A DNA stretch of 36,980 nucleotides from NCBI GenBank assembly GCA_910578735.1, contig CAJTSQ010000023.1, positions 1-36,980 on the forward strand, read 5' to 3'. A program made the position numbers and the translations under genes. Source of the stretch: an uncultured Oscillospiraceae bacterium. GTDB lineage: Bacteria; Bacillota; Clostridia; Oscillospirales; Oscillospiraceae. The notes beneath the pieces are model-generated. The model had not been told where the DNA came from. It saw only the letters and a list, made by a program, of their open reading frames with translations, and ran no database searches. This document shows, piece by piece, positions 14,778 through 23,262 of the stretch. The number at the start of each line of letters is the position of its first letter. Within the stretch, counting starts at the first letter, position 1.

Positions 14778-15539
14778 ATGAATTGGAGCAACCTTTTTTG
14801 GATTTTTTACGCCGCGGCGCACACCGCCGCCGCGATATTTGATGAGGTCCTGGAGCTGGAGATGGTTGGATTACGGCAGGCCGGGCCCTGGGCCTGGGTT
14901 GTGCCCGGCGTATGCCTGATCCTGCTGACACTGGACCTGACCGGCCGGCTCAGTTTACGGGGAAGTGGGGGGAAGATGCTGGCCGCCCTGGTCCTCCCGC
15001 TCCTGTGCAGCTGTGGGGAGGTGCTGCTCTGGGATGATCACATTCCGGAAAGGACTGCGCCGGCGGTATGTGCATGTGTGTGTTCTCTGCTCCTGCTGGC
15101 GGCCTATGCGCTGCTGCGGAGGGAGGAGCCGAAGAATCCCCTGGCCGAAGCGGAGGCCCTGCTGGAGCAGGGAAGTACCTTAGGGATTGTGGAAGGAATT
15201 TGGCTGTTGCTGATGGCTGGCGCTGTTATCTTTATGGCCACCTTTGGACTGTTGATTTCCCTGATTGTTGGGGGATTGATTATGTCCCGAAACGGCCTTC
15301 TGGATTACGGTGGAATGAAAGGGCTCCTGCTGGGGCTGCTGGCCCTCCATCTGGTCCAGGCATTGACCTTTCGTCGGAGCCTTCGGGCGGCAAAAGAGAA
15401 GGACTTCCATGAGATTGAGCGCTGGTCTGCCCTGCTCTTGTGGGTCCCCATTGTCAATCTCATCTGGGCGGGGCGGCTGAGGAACCGGCTGTGGAACCAG
15501 CGGATGGAACGGGAGAACCCGGCATGGAGGCAGCTGTAA
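14778..15539 (+). CDS. Polytopic membrane protein, unknown function
   Basis: A 253-aa protein with about six hydrophobic segments (roughly 35-52, 66-82, 95-113, 135-165, 178-194 and 212-230). A charged loop (LRREEPKNPLAEAEALLEQG) lies in the middle. The first 30 residues are amphipathic and acidic. No transporter or enzyme motif is recognised. GAGGAG (14764-14769) lies 8 nt before ATG 14778. Its stop is next to the AGGAGG of coaE, 11 bp upstream, so the two are probably one operon. Confidence 0.7.
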   Translation: MNWSNLFWIFYAAAHTAAAIFDEVLELEMVGLRQAGPWAWVVPGVCLILLTLDLTGRLSLRGSGGKMLAALVLPLLCSCGEVLLWDDHIPERTAPAVCACVCSLLLLAAYALLRREEPKNPLAEAEALLEQGSTLGIVEGIWLLLMAGAVIFMATFGLLISLIVGGLIMSRNGLLDYGGMKGLLLGLLALHLVQALTFRRSLRAAKEKDFHEIERWSALLLWVPIVNLIWAGRLRNRLWNQRMERENPAWRQL

Positions 15540-15550
15540 AGGAGGTAAGC

Positions 15551-16153
15551 ATGACAGTAATTGGCGTCACCGGCCCCACCGGGGCGGGGAAGACCACCCT
15601 GCTCCAAGAGGTGGAGCGGCTGGGGGGCGGTGTGATTGACTGCGACGCCGTCTACCACGAAATGCTGGAAAGGGATACAACCTTACAGGATAGACTGGAG
15701 AAGGAGTTCGGCCCCCTGCGGGACGGGTCAGACCGGATTGACCGGAAGAAGCTGGGGACCATCGTCTTTTCAGATCCGGAGCGGCTGGAGACCCTCAATG
15801 CGATCGCCTGGGCGGCGGTGACGGACCGGGTTAGCGCCCTGCTGGAGGAGTACCGCCGGCAGGGGAGAGGGCTGGCCGCTGTGGACGCCATCGCCCTGCT
15901 GGAGAGCCCCTTGAGGGAGCTATGTCAGCTGACCGTGGCCGTCCTGGCCCCGCCAGAGGTGCGGGTGAGGCGCATCATGGACCGGGAGGGGATTTCTCAG
16001 GACTACGCCTGGGCGCGGGTGAAGGCCCAGAAGCCGGACGGGTATTTTGTGGAGAACTGTGACCATGTTCTGGTGAACGACTGGGAGACGGCGGAGGAAT
16101 TTGCGCAAAAAGCCCAGGAATTTTTGGAACCAATCTACACACAATCATTATGA
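15551..16153 (+). CDS. coaE: Dephospho-CoA kinase
   Basis: A 200-aa P-loop kinase for the last step of coenzyme A synthesis, phosphorylating the 3'-OH of dephospho-CoA. The P-loop is GVTGPTGAGKTT (6-17), slightly unlike the usual TGGIGSGKS form. VIDCDAVYHEML matches the DAD..HE motif, and RIDRKKLGTIVFSDPE and LNAIAWAAV match the family. The lid and C-terminal regions (RRIMDREGIS, ADEVLVND-like DHVLVNDW) are present. AGGAGG (15540-15545) precedes ATG 15551. Length is normal. The P-loop variant makes this a somewhat divergent member. Confidence 0.88.
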   Translation: MTVIGVTGPTGAGKTTLLQEVERLGGGVIDCDAVYHEMLERDTTLQDRLEKEFGPLRDGSDRIDRKKLGTIVFSDPERLETLNAIAWAAVTDRVSALLEEYRRQGRGLAAVDAIALLESPLRELCQLTVAVLAPPEVRVRRIMDREGISQDYAWARVKAQKPDGYFVENCDHVLVNDWETAEEFAQKAQEFLEPIYTQSL

Positions 16154-16161
16154 TAAAATGC

Positions 16162-16215
16162 AGGGGCCGGCCCGCTGACCGGTACCCACGGGCCGCCGAG
16201 GACGGCGGCCCCTAC
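16162..16215. repeat. Compound GC-rich intergenic repeat
   Basis: It begins GGGGCCGGCCCGCTGACCGG and ends with GGGCCGCCGAGGACGGCGG at 16190-16208, a near copy of 61-79. The end CCCCTACA resembles that of the hairpin near 12934. It lies just before the ribosome site of the aminopeptidase gene and has no T-tract. Confidence 0.6.
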
Positions 16216-16234
16216 AAAGAAGGAGGAATATCTC

Positions 16235-17650
16235 ATGAGCGAGGAAAGGAAGGAACAGACCCGAGGCGAGCAGCTGCGCCGTGCGCTGCTCTACGACAAG
16301 AAGAACGGCTATGACCGGCTGGCCCCCGGAGACATGGAGGCTATGGAGGCCTACTGCACTGGCTACAAGCAGTTCCTGGACGCGGGCAAAACCGAGCGGG
16401 AGTGCGTGGACCGGACCATCGCCCTGGCGGAGCAGGCCGGCTTCCGGCCCTATATCCGGGGTACGGAGCTGAAAGCGGGGGACAAGGTCTACCGGGTGAA
16501 CCGGGGCAAGGCTGTCACTCTGGCGGTCATCGGCAAAAAGCCGCTGGACCAGGGGGCCAACATCGGCGCCGCCCACATCGACTCCCCCCGCCTGGACCTG
16601 AAGCAGAATCCCCTCTATGAGGCGGAGGAGCTGGCCTATCTGAAGACTCACTACTACGGCGGTATCCGCAAGTATCAGTGGGTGACCATCCCCCTGGAGC
16701 TCCACGGGGTGATCGCGTTAAAGAGCGGCCAGACCGTCCGGGTGTCCATTGGCAACGGGGAGGGGGACCCCCTGTTTACCATCGATGATCTGCTGCCCCA
16801 CCTGGGGGCGGAGCAGTCCAAAAAACCTCTGGGTGAGGCCATTCCGGCGGAGAACCTGAATATTTTGGTGGGCAGCCGCCCCCTGGAGAATGACGAGGGC
16901 AAGGACCGGGTGAAGCTGGCCGCCTTGGAGCTGCTCAATCGGAAATATGGCATTACCGAGGAGGACTTTATCTCCGCCGAGCTGTGCGCTGTCCCCGCGT
17001 TCCGGGCCAGTGATATCGGGTTCGACCGCTCCCTCATCGGCGCCTACGGCCATGACGACCGGGTGTGCGGCTACGCCTGTCTGGCCGCAATTCTCCAGCT
17101 GTCTGCCCCTGAGTATACCGCCGTGTGCATGCTGGCCGACAAGGAGGAGATCGGCTCCGAGGGGGTCACAGGCATGAAGTCCGCCGCCTTTGACACCTTT
17201 ATGGAGGATTTGTGCCAGGCCCAGGGCGTCCCCCTGCGGGCCTGCTATGAGAAGTCCTTCTGCCTGTCCGCCGACGTCACGGCAGCCTACGACCCCAACT
17301 TTGCCGACGTCTACGAGAAGCGCAACAGCGCCTTCGTGAACTACGGCATGGGCCTGTGCAAATACACCGGGGCCCGGGGCAAGTCGGGGGCCTCCGACGC
17401 CTCCGCCGAGGTGGTGGCCCGGGTGCGCAATCTGCTGGATAACGCCAACGTGGTCTGGCAGATGGCCGAGCTGGGCAAGGTGGACGCCGGCGGCGGCGGC
17501 ACCGTGGCCGCCTATATGGCCGAGCGGAACATCGACACCCTGGACGCCGGTGTGCCCGTGCTGTCCATGCACGCTCCCTTTGAGACGGTGGGCAAGCTGG
17601 ACTGCTATATGACCTTCAAAGGGATGAAGGCAGTTTTTGAAGCGGTATAG
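16235..17650 (+). CDS. M18 family aminopeptidase
   Basis: A 471-aa zinc or cobalt aminopeptidase of the aspartyl aminopeptidase family, releasing N-terminal residues from peptides in the cytoplasm. Metal ligands are visible: His in AAHIDSPRLDL (about 114), Asp in YGHDDRVCGY (about 274), the Glu pair in DKEEIGSEG (about 302-303), an Asp in the SADVTAAYDPNF region, and His in SMHAPFETVG (about 446). Length is that of the family. AAGGAGGAA (about 16220-16228) precedes ATG 16235. It stands alone, with the repeat at 16162 upstream and no obvious terminator after it. Confidence 0.93.
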   Translation: MSEERKEQTRGEQLRRALLYDKKNGYDRLAPGDMEAMEAYCTGYKQFLDAGKTERECVDRTIALAEQAGFRPYIRGTELKAGDKVYRVNRGKAVTLAVIGKKPLDQGANIGAAHIDSPRLDLKQNPLYEAEELAYLKTHYYGGIRKYQWVTIPLELHGVIALKSGQTVRVSIGNGEGDPLFTIDDLLPHLGAEQSKKPLGEAIPAENLNILVGSRPLENDEGKDRVKLAALELLNRKYGITEEDFISAELCAVPAFRASDIGFDRSLIGAYGHDDRVCGYACLAAILQLSAPEYTAVCMLADKEEIGSEGVTGMKSAAFDTFMEDLCQAQGVPLRACYEKSFCLSADVTAAYDPNFADVYEKRNSAFVNYGMGLCKYTGARGKSGASDASAEVVARVRNLLDNANVVWQMAELGKVDAGGGGTVAAYMAERNIDTLDAGVPVLSMHAPFETVGKLDCYMTFKGMKAVFEAV

Positions 17651-17911
17651 GTGAGTCCCGGTTCCTTTCTCAGCTGGGTGAAAAAGGCCCCAAATTATAT
17701 GTTATCCATGAAGATTGCTCCTTCACTGTTCCAGGACCAGCGCAGGATTGTTAAAAATACAGCTTATGAAAAGTAGAGCGGCTAAAATCCCTGGTTTTGC
17801 ACATCCTAACAGGGCTGTAGGAGCGGATGCTATCCGCCCGAACAATCATGCAATATGTTCTGTCAGGACGGGTGGCCGTCGGCCGCCCCTGCGCAAAAGG
17901 AGGGAACACCC
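17651..17911. other. Intergenic region with degenerate repeats
   Basis: I see no gene. GCGGATGCTATCCGC (17823-17837) is a small palindrome, and GGGTGGCCGTCGGCCGCCCC (17868-17887) is GC-rich and resembles the dispersed repeat class. AAAGGAGGG (17896-17904) is the ribosome site of the next gene. No convincing promoter or terminator was found. Confidence 0.4.
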
Positions 17912-18598
17912 ATGGATGAGGAACAGGAACAGCTCCCCCAGGAGGAGGGCCTTCAGACCATTGAGGACCTGGGCTCCTCTGTGATTCGGACGGACCGGGG
18001 GACCATCTATGTGCTGACCATTGTAGGGCAGATTGAGGGGCACCAGCTCCTGCCTCCCACCAGCAAGAGTACCAAATATGAGCATGTCCTGCCCTTGCTG
18101 GCCTCCATCGAGGGGAACGAGCAGATCGACGGACTTCTCATTCTGCTGAACAATGGCGGGGGAGACGTGGAGGCGGGGCTGGCCATCTCAGAGGTGATCG
18201 CCTCCATGTCCAAGCCCACTGTCTCCCTGGTACTGGGGGGAAGCCATTCCATCGGGGTGCCCCTGGCCGTGTCGGCGAAGCAGTCCTTCATTGCCCCCTC
18301 GGCGGCCATGACCATCCATCCGGTCCGGCTCAATGGTCTGGTGATTGGGGTGCCTCAGACCTTCTACTACTTTGAGCGCATACAGGAGCGGATTTTGCAG
18401 TTTGTGACGGCGAATAGCCGTGTGAAGCGGGAGTCCTTTACAAAGCTGATGCTCCAGACCGGAGAGCTGGCCGCCGATGTAGGCAGTATCATCTATGGGG
18501 AAGAAGCGGTAGAGCTGGGGCTGATTGACCGCATCGGCGGGCTGTCCGATGCGCTGGAATGCCTATACAAGATGATCGAGGATAAAAAGAGCCAATAG
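17912..18598 (+). CDS. ClpP-family serine protease, TepA-like
   Basis: A 228-aa cytoplasmic protease of the TepA/ClpP class. GLLILLNNGGGDVEAGLAIS is the oxyanion region, S113 in GGSHSIGVPL is the nucleophile, and H136 in MTIHPVRLNG is the base. The end GEEAVELGLIDRIGGLSDAL is the usual ClpP tail. The acidic N-terminus (MDEEQEQLPQEEG) is TepA-like. In Bacillus TepA is linked to protein export and spore protein breakdown. Start ATG 17912 follows AAAGGAGGG. Ended by a strong terminator at 18605. In many Firmicutes ftsK follows tepA; here a radical SAM gene does. Confidence 0.88.
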   Translation: MDEEQEQLPQEEGLQTIEDLGSSVIRTDRGTIYVLTIVGQIEGHQLLPPTSKSTKYEHVLPLLASIEGNEQIDGLLILLNNGGGDVEAGLAISEVIASMSKPTVSLVLGGSHSIGVPLAVSAKQSFIAPSAAMTIHPVRLNGLVIGVPQTFYYFERIQERILQFVTANSRVKRESFTKLMLQTGELAADVGSIIYGEEAVELGLIDRIGGLSDALECLYKMIEDKKSQ

Positions 18599-18604
18599 CC
18601 CTGT

Positions 18605-18639
18605 AGTCTGGATGCGGGATGGAGCATCCAGACTTTTTT
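18605..18639 (+). terminator. Rho-independent terminator of the TepA-like gene
   Basis: AGTCTGGATGC (18605-18615) and GCATCCAGACT (18624-18634) are perfectly paired, followed by a run of Ts to 18639. An in-frame ATG at 18619 lies in its loop and is not a real start. Confidence 0.92.
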
Positions 18640-18661
18640 GATCGGTTTGAGCTGCGGGAGG

Positions 18662-18691
18662 TTGACCAGACGCCCTGCATTATGGTAGGAT
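18662..18691 (+). promoter_or_regulatory. Promoter of the radical SAM gene
   Basis: TTGACC (18662-18667) and TAGGAT (18686-18691) are 18 bp apart. The start would be near 18698, just upstream of GGGGGG and GTG 18715. Confidence 0.5.
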
Positions 18692-18714
18692 GGAAACGGT
18701 TAGGGGGGACAGCG

Positions 18715-19572
18715 GTGCGGCAGCTGAAAAAGGTCTATTTGGAAATCACCAATGTGTGCAATCTGGACTGTGTGTTCTGCCCCGGTACCCGGCGGGCCAA
18801 GGGGTTTTTGTCCCCGGAGGACTTCCAGCGCTACGGGGAGAAGCTGAGGCCCCATACCAAGTATTTATACCTCCACCTGATGGGGGAGCCGCTGCTCCAC
18901 CCCCAGCTGGAGGATATTTTAAAGCGGGCGGCGGACCTCCGGTTTTGTGTGATGGTTACCACCAACGGCACCCTGCTGGACCGGCGGGGAGCTCTGCTGT
19001 GGAACAGCCCGGCGGTGAAAAAGGTGAGCATATCCCTTCACTCCTTTGAGGGCAGCGGGACCCAGGGCGGGATTGAGGGTTATCTGGACACCTGCGTCCG
19101 TTTTGCCCTTCGGGCCGCAGAGGAGGGGAAGCGGTGCGCCCTGCGGCTATGGAACCGGGATGGGAAAGACACCCGGGGCGTCAACAGTCTCAACGGCACG
19201 GTGTTGACGGAGCTGGAGCGCGCCTTTCCCAGGCCCTGGAAGGAGGGGCGGCGGGGGACCGCCCTGGCTCCCCGTATCTTTCTGGAGTGGGGGGAGCGGT
19301 TTGACTGGCCTGACCTGTCTGCCCCGGAGGGGGACAGCCCCAGCTTCTGCTACGGGCTTCGGGACCAGGTGGGAGTGCTGTGGGACGGCACGGTGGTGCC
19401 CTGCTGCCTGGACCACGAGGGGGACATCCCCCTGGGCCGCTTGGGGGAGCAGAGCCTGGAGGAAATCCTGGACAGCCCCCGGGCCCAGGCGATTTACAGC
19501 GGTTTTTCTCAGGGACAGGCCCGGGAGCCCCTGTGCCTGCGGTGTGGATTTGCCAGGCGATTTCGCCGTTAG
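18715..19572 (+). CDS. Radical SAM protein with SPASM-like C-terminus
   Basis: A 285-aa iron-sulfur enzyme. C15, C19 and C22 in TNVCNLDCVFC bind the radical [4Fe-4S] cluster. LHLMGEPLLHPQ is the GEP motif, and VTTNGTLLDRRG and VKKVSISLHSFEG follow the barrel pattern. Near the end, VGVLWDGTVVPCCLDHEGDIPLG and PLCLRCGFARRF give the cysteines of a SPASM or twitch domain. GTG 18715 with GGGGGG (18703-18708) 6 nt upstream is chosen; the longer frame from 18619 begins in a terminator. No peptide or target protein gene is adjacent, so the substrate is unknown; a tRNA, peptide or cofactor target is possible. Confidence 0.88.
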   Translation: MRQLKKVYLEITNVCNLDCVFCPGTRRAKGFLSPEDFQRYGEKLRPHTKYLYLHLMGEPLLHPQLEDILKRAADLRFCVMVTTNGTLLDRRGALLWNSPAVKKVSISLHSFEGSGTQGGIEGYLDTCVRFALRAAEEGKRCALRLWNRDGKDTRGVNSLNGTVLTELERAFPRPWKEGRRGTALAPRIFLEWGERFDWPDLSAPEGDSPSFCYGLRDQVGVLWDGTVVPCCLDHEGDIPLGRLGEQSLEEILDSPRAQAIYSGFSQGQAREPLCLRCGFARRFRR

Positions 19573-19890
19573 CGGCCTGTCGGGACGGGAAAGAAAGAAA
19601 AGTAATGGAAAAAGGCGCAAAAATACAGAAGCAGCAGGGGACCTATTGGCAAAATGACCAAAAATCGTGTCGCTGATAGGCGGACATTTGACCGCAAAAA
19701 GAGGGGATAATGATACAGCTGTCCGCGTAATGCGGACAGCTATGAAAAAACTGTCTTGAAATGGGGCACGGTATTTGGGGGAAGGAGAAAACTTTCTGTG
19801 AATTATGAGCCTTGAAAAGCGGAGAAAAATCCCGTAAAATCTTCTCATTACCCTGGACCGGAAGGTCCTCGTAAGATTAGGAGGAATAAA
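19573..19890. other. Intergenic region with a perfect hairpin before the liv operon
   Basis: About 318 bp without a gene. AGCTGTCCGC (19717-19726) and GCGGACAGCT (19732-19741) form a perfect stem with a GTAAT loop. There is no T-tract on either side, so it is more likely an operator or RNA stem than a terminator. GGAAGGTCCTCG near 19860 and AGGAGG (about 19879) belong to the livJ leader. Confidence 0.5.
19812..19840 (+). promoter_or_regulatory. Promoter of the liv operon
   Basis: TTGAAA (19812-19817) and TAAAAT (19835-19840) are 17 bp apart. The start near 19847 leaves a leader of about 44 nt before livJ. Confidence 0.75.
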
Positions 19891-21114
19891 ATGAAGAAGC
19901 TTCTTTCCCTGGCTCTGGCCTCCGCTATGGTCCTGAGTCTGGCCGCCTGCGGCGGCAACAACTCCGGCGGCGGCAGTAACGGCGGCGGCAGTGCCCCCAA
20001 CGGCGGCGGTAGCAACGCCGCTTCCGGCGACAAGGTGGTTAAGATCGGCGTGTTCGAGCCCCAGACCGGCGACAACGGACCCGGCGGCAAGCAGGAGATT
20101 CTGGGTATGCAGTACGCCAACTCCGTCCAGCCCACCGTGGAGATCAACGGCGAGACCTATCAGGTCCAGCTGGAAATCGTGGACAACCGCACCACCCCTG
20201 AGAACGGCCCCTCCGCCGCCGCTGAGGTGGTGAACCGGGGTGTGTCCGTCATTCTGGGTTCCTATGGCTCCGGCGTGTCCATGGCCGGCGGCGCCGTGTT
20301 CCAGGAGGCCGGGGTGCCCGCCATCGGCGTCACCTGCACCAACCCCCAGGTCACTGCCGACTGCGACGCCTACTTCCGCATCTGCTTCACCGACCCCTTC
20401 CAGGGTCCCGCTCTGGCCAGCTACGCCAAGGAGCTGGGGGTTGACACCGCCTACACCCTGGCCATGCTGGGCTCCGACTATGACCAGGGTCTGGTCCACT
20501 ACTTCAAGGAGGCCTTTGAGAATCTGGGCGGCACCGTCGTCAGCGAGGACTTCCCCGAGGGCAGCGCCAATTTTGTGTCCTATATCAACAACGCCAAGAG
20601 CGCAGGCGCAGGCGTCATTTTCGCCCCCGTATCCACCAACTACGCCCAGCTGATCATTGAGGCCGCCTCCGCCCAGGGCTTCGAGGGCACCCTGCTGGGC
20701 TCCGACACCTGGGACAACAATATGGTTGCCGAGAGCACCAAGGGCAAGAACGCCGAAGTGGTGGTCACCACCTTCTACCAGGAGGGCGGCAACGCCGAGT
20801 TTGACGCGAGCATCAAGGAGTGGATCAACGCCAACCCCGACGCCAAGACCAACAACGGCGGCAACGACGTGATCTCCGCCGTTACCGTCATGGGCTACGA
20901 CGCCTACTTCACCGCCCTGGAGGCCATCAAAGCCGCCGGGTCCACCGATCCCAAGGCCGTGATGGAGGCTCTGCCCGGTGTGAGCTACACCGGCGTGTCC
21001 GGCCTCATCGAGTTTGACGAAGTTGGCGACGCCAAGCGCGACCAGGCCTATATCAAGGCCGCCAACACCGAGACCGGCCTCTGGGACTTTGTGAAGATTC
21101 AGGGCGTGGGCTGA
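19891..21114 (+). CDS. livJ: Branched-chain amino acid ABC transporter, substrate-binding lipoprotein
   Basis: A 407-aa lipoprotein. The signal peptide MKKLLSLALASAMVLSLAAC ends in the lipobox LAAC with C20 as the lipidated residue. A Gly/Asn/Ser-rich tether (about 21-45) separates it from a type I periplasmic-binding fold (KIGVFEPQTGDNGPGGKQEI, then SVILGSYGSGVSMAGGAVFQ). Liv-type binding proteins take leucine, isoleucine or valine, but related ones take amides, urea or other amino acids, so the substrate is not fixed. Followed by a stem-loop at 21146 before the permease genes, which would keep this gene in excess, as expected for a binding protein. Confidence 0.92.
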   Translation: MKKLLSLALASAMVLSLAACGGNNSGGGSNGGGSAPNGGGSNAASGDKVVKIGVFEPQTGDNGPGGKQEILGMQYANSVQPTVEINGETYQVQLEIVDNRTTPENGPSAAAEVVNRGVSVILGSYGSGVSMAGGAVFQEAGVPAIGVTCTNPQVTADCDAYFRICFTDPFQGPALASYAKELGVDTAYTLAMLGSDYDQGLVHYFKEAFENLGGTVVSEDFPEGSANFVSYINNAKSAGAGVIFAPVSTNYAQLIIEAASAQGFEGTLLGSDTWDNNMVAESTKGKNAEVVVTTFYQEGGNAEFDASIKEWINANPDAKTNNGGNDVISAVTVMGYDAYFTALEAIKAAGSTDPKAVMEALPGVSYTGVSGLIEFDEVGDAKRDQAYIKAANTETGLWDFVKIQGVG

Positions 21115-21145
21115 TAAGGCCATTATTTGCTGCCAGTTATGCCAA

Positions 21146-21181
21146 GGGATTGGCGGAGCGGACCCCCGCTCCGCCAATCCC
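21146..21181 (+). promoter_or_regulatory. Intercistronic stem-loop between livJ and livH
   Basis: Fifteen-nt arms (21146-21160 and 21167-21181) pair perfectly around GACCCC. There is no T-run after it, so it is more likely a stabilising or partial-termination stem that raises livJ mRNA relative to the permease genes. Confidence 0.7.
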
Positions 21182-21273
21182 CTTACCCCTGCTGTGGGCC
21201 GCCTTGACAGGGCGAGATCAGCCCCGCCTTGTCAAGACGGTCCAATTAAAAGAAAGAAACGGGAGGTTTTTTC

Positions 21274-22143
21274 ATGCTGCCATACCTCATCAACGGCGTA
21301 TCCGTGGGCGGACAGTACGCGCTGATTGCTATCGGTTACACCTTGGTCTACGGCATCCTGCGCCTGATTAACTTCGCCCATGGCGACGTGTTCATGGTAG
21401 CCGGATTGGTGATGGTTTATGCCACTGCGTCCATGCCCATCTATCTGGCTCTGCCTCTGGTGCTGGTGGTTACAGTGGCGCTGGGCTTTGTCATTGAGCG
21501 GGCGGCCTACAAGCCCCTGCGTACCGCTCCCCGCATGTCAGTGATGATCTCGGCCATCGGCGTCAGCTACCTGATCCAGAACCTGGCCTTCTATATCACC
21601 GGCGGTGTGCCCCAGCCGGTGGTCAACCCTATCCCCTGGGTATCGGAGAATGTGATGGTTTTCGGGGAGTCCACCAAGCGTGTCACCCTAATCACGCCGG
21701 TGCTCACTATCCTGCTGGTGGCAGGGCTGGTGTACCTCATCAACCACACCAAAATCGGCATGGCTATGCGGGCCGCGGCCAAGGACTTTGAGACCGCCCA
21801 GCTTATGGGCGTGAAGATCAATGCGGTAATCTCCATGACCTTTGTCATCGGTTCCTTCCTGGCGGCAGTGGGGGCTATTCTCTACTTTACTAACTACCCC
21901 TCGGTGGGTATCACCTCCGGCGGCATGCCCGGCCTGAAGGCCTTTGTGGCCGCCGTCTTCGGCGGCATCGGCTCCATCCCGGGAGCGGTGGTGGGAGCCT
22001 TCATCATCGGCCTGTGTGAGGAGATTATCAAGGGCCTGGGCCTGACCACCTTCTCTGACGCTTTTACCTTCGCCCTGCTCATCGTGGTGCTGTGTGTCAA
22101 GCCCACCGGCCTGTTCGGGGAAAAGGTCACAGACAAGGTGTAA
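21274..22143 (+). CDS. livH: Branched-chain amino acid ABC transporter permease LivH
   Basis: A 289-aa inner-membrane permease with about eight hydrophobic segments. The LivH signature GYTLVYGILRLINFAHGDVFM is present near residues 20-40, and GGMPGLKAFVAAVFGGIGSIPGA near 210-235 is the conserved coupling region. It pairs with LivM to form the channel. GGGAGG (about 21261) lies before ATG 21274. It is the second gene of the operon. Confidence 0.95.
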   Translation: MLPYLINGVSVGGQYALIAIGYTLVYGILRLINFAHGDVFMVAGLVMVYATASMPIYLALPLVLVVTVALGFVIERAAYKPLRTAPRMSVMISAIGVSYLIQNLAFYITGGVPQPVVNPIPWVSENVMVFGESTKRVTLITPVLTILLVAGLVYLINHTKIGMAMRAAAKDFETAQLMGVKINAVISMTFVIGSFLAAVGAILYFTNYPSVGITSGGMPGLKAFVAAVFGGIGSIPGAVVGAFIIGLCEEIIKGLGLTTFSDAFTFALLIVVLCVKPTGLFGEKVTDKV

Positions 22144-22155
22144 GGAGGGACGACC

Positions 22156-23262
22156 ATGACATCTATGAAGAAAAAACAGACCATTTTTACTGCGGCCGTC
22201 CTGCTGGTCCTGCTGGCAGTCTGTGTGGCGGTGGACATGTCTCTGCCCAGCTTCCACATCGCCGTAAAGGTTATTGAGAAAGCCTCGGTCTACGCTCTGG
22301 TAGCGGTATCCATGAACCTGCTCAACGGCTTTACCGGTCTGTTCTCCCTGGGTCAGGCGGGTTTCATGCTGCTGGGGGCCTATTCTTATGCGGTCCTCAC
22401 CATCCCCATGGACAAGAAGGCCAGCGTGTACCAGTACTTTGACGGCGGGGCGCTGAAGTTCTCCCTGCCCGAGGTTTTTGCCTCCTTCCTGGGGGACAGC
22501 GTAGGCACTGTGGTCGGTATGCTGGCGGCCCTGCTCATCGGCGGGCTTCTGGCCGGGCTGTTTGCCTTCCTCATCGGCCTGCCGGTGCTGCGCCTCAAGT
22601 CCGACTATCTGGCCATCGCCACCCTGGGTTTTGCCGAGATTTTAAAGGCGTTCTTCCAGTGGAACGCCCTGGGCCCCATCACGAACGGCTCCAATCTGCT
22701 GAAGAGCTACCCCACTTTCTCCCACCCAACCGCCTATGTGGTGCTGGCGGGGGTGCTTGTCGCCTTTATCGTGCTGCTGATCAATTCCACCTACGGCCGG
22801 GCCTTCAAGGCCATCCGGGACGACGAGGTGGCTGCCGAGGCCATGGGCATCAGCCTGGCCCACCACAAGCGGCTGGCCTTTGTCATCAGCTCGGTCTTTG
22901 CCGGCTTTGGCGGAGGGATGCTGGCCATGTACATGGGTACCGTGGCCGCTGCTCCCTTTAAGAGCGCCATGACCTATGAGATTCTTCTTATTGTAGTGAT
23001 CGGCGGCATCGGCTCCATCACCGGTTCAGTGCTGGCCAGCTTCCTGTATATCTTCAGCTCCGAGTGGCTGCTGCGCGGCTTGGACTCTGGAAAGTTTTTG
23101 GGCATCAGCGCCCCGGACATCTTTAAAAACGGCTTCCGGATGGCGGTGTTCTCCGTCATCATCATGGTCATTGTGCTGTTTTTCCGCAGAGGTATCATGG
23201 GGGATAAGGAGCTGCCTGATCTGCTGAGACAGCGTTCCAGGAAGGAGGCGGCCGGTAAATGA
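22156..23262 (+). CDS. livM: Branched-chain amino acid ABC transporter permease LivM
   Basis: A 368-aa permease partner of LivH with about nine to ten hydrophobic segments. NLLNGFTGLFSLGQAGFMLLGAY is the LivM N-terminal signature. LRLKSDYLAIATLGFAEILK and GRAFKAIRDDEVAAEAMGIS are the cytoplasmic loop that contacts the ATPases. The end (KELPDLLRQRSRKEAAGK) is basic. AAGGAGGG (22142-22149) precedes ATG 22156. Its stop overlaps the livG start (ATGA). Confidence 0.95.
   Translation: MTSMKKKQTIFTAAVLLVLLAVCVAVDMSLPSFHIAVKVIEKASVYALVAVSMNLLNGFTGLFSLGQAGFMLLGAYSYAVLTIPMDKKASVYQYFDGGALKFSLPEVFASFLGDSVGTVVGMLAALLIGGLLAGLFAFLIGLPVLRLKSDYLAIATLGFAEILKAFFQWNALGPITNGSNLLKSYPTFSHPTAYVVLAGVLVAFIVLLINSTYGRAFKAIRDDEVAAEAMGISLAHHKRLAFVISSVFAGFGGGMLAMYMGTVAAAPFKSAMTYEILLIVVIGGIGSITGSVLASFLYIFSSEWLLRGLDSGKFLGISAPDIFKNGFRMAVFSVIIMVIVLFFRRGIMGDKELPDLLRQRSRKEAAGK

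Noticed and set aside
19147..21177. Long minus-strand frame of 676 residues
   Set aside because: It is a shadow of livJ and the radical SAM gene in GC-rich DNA and crosses a promoter and a hairpin.
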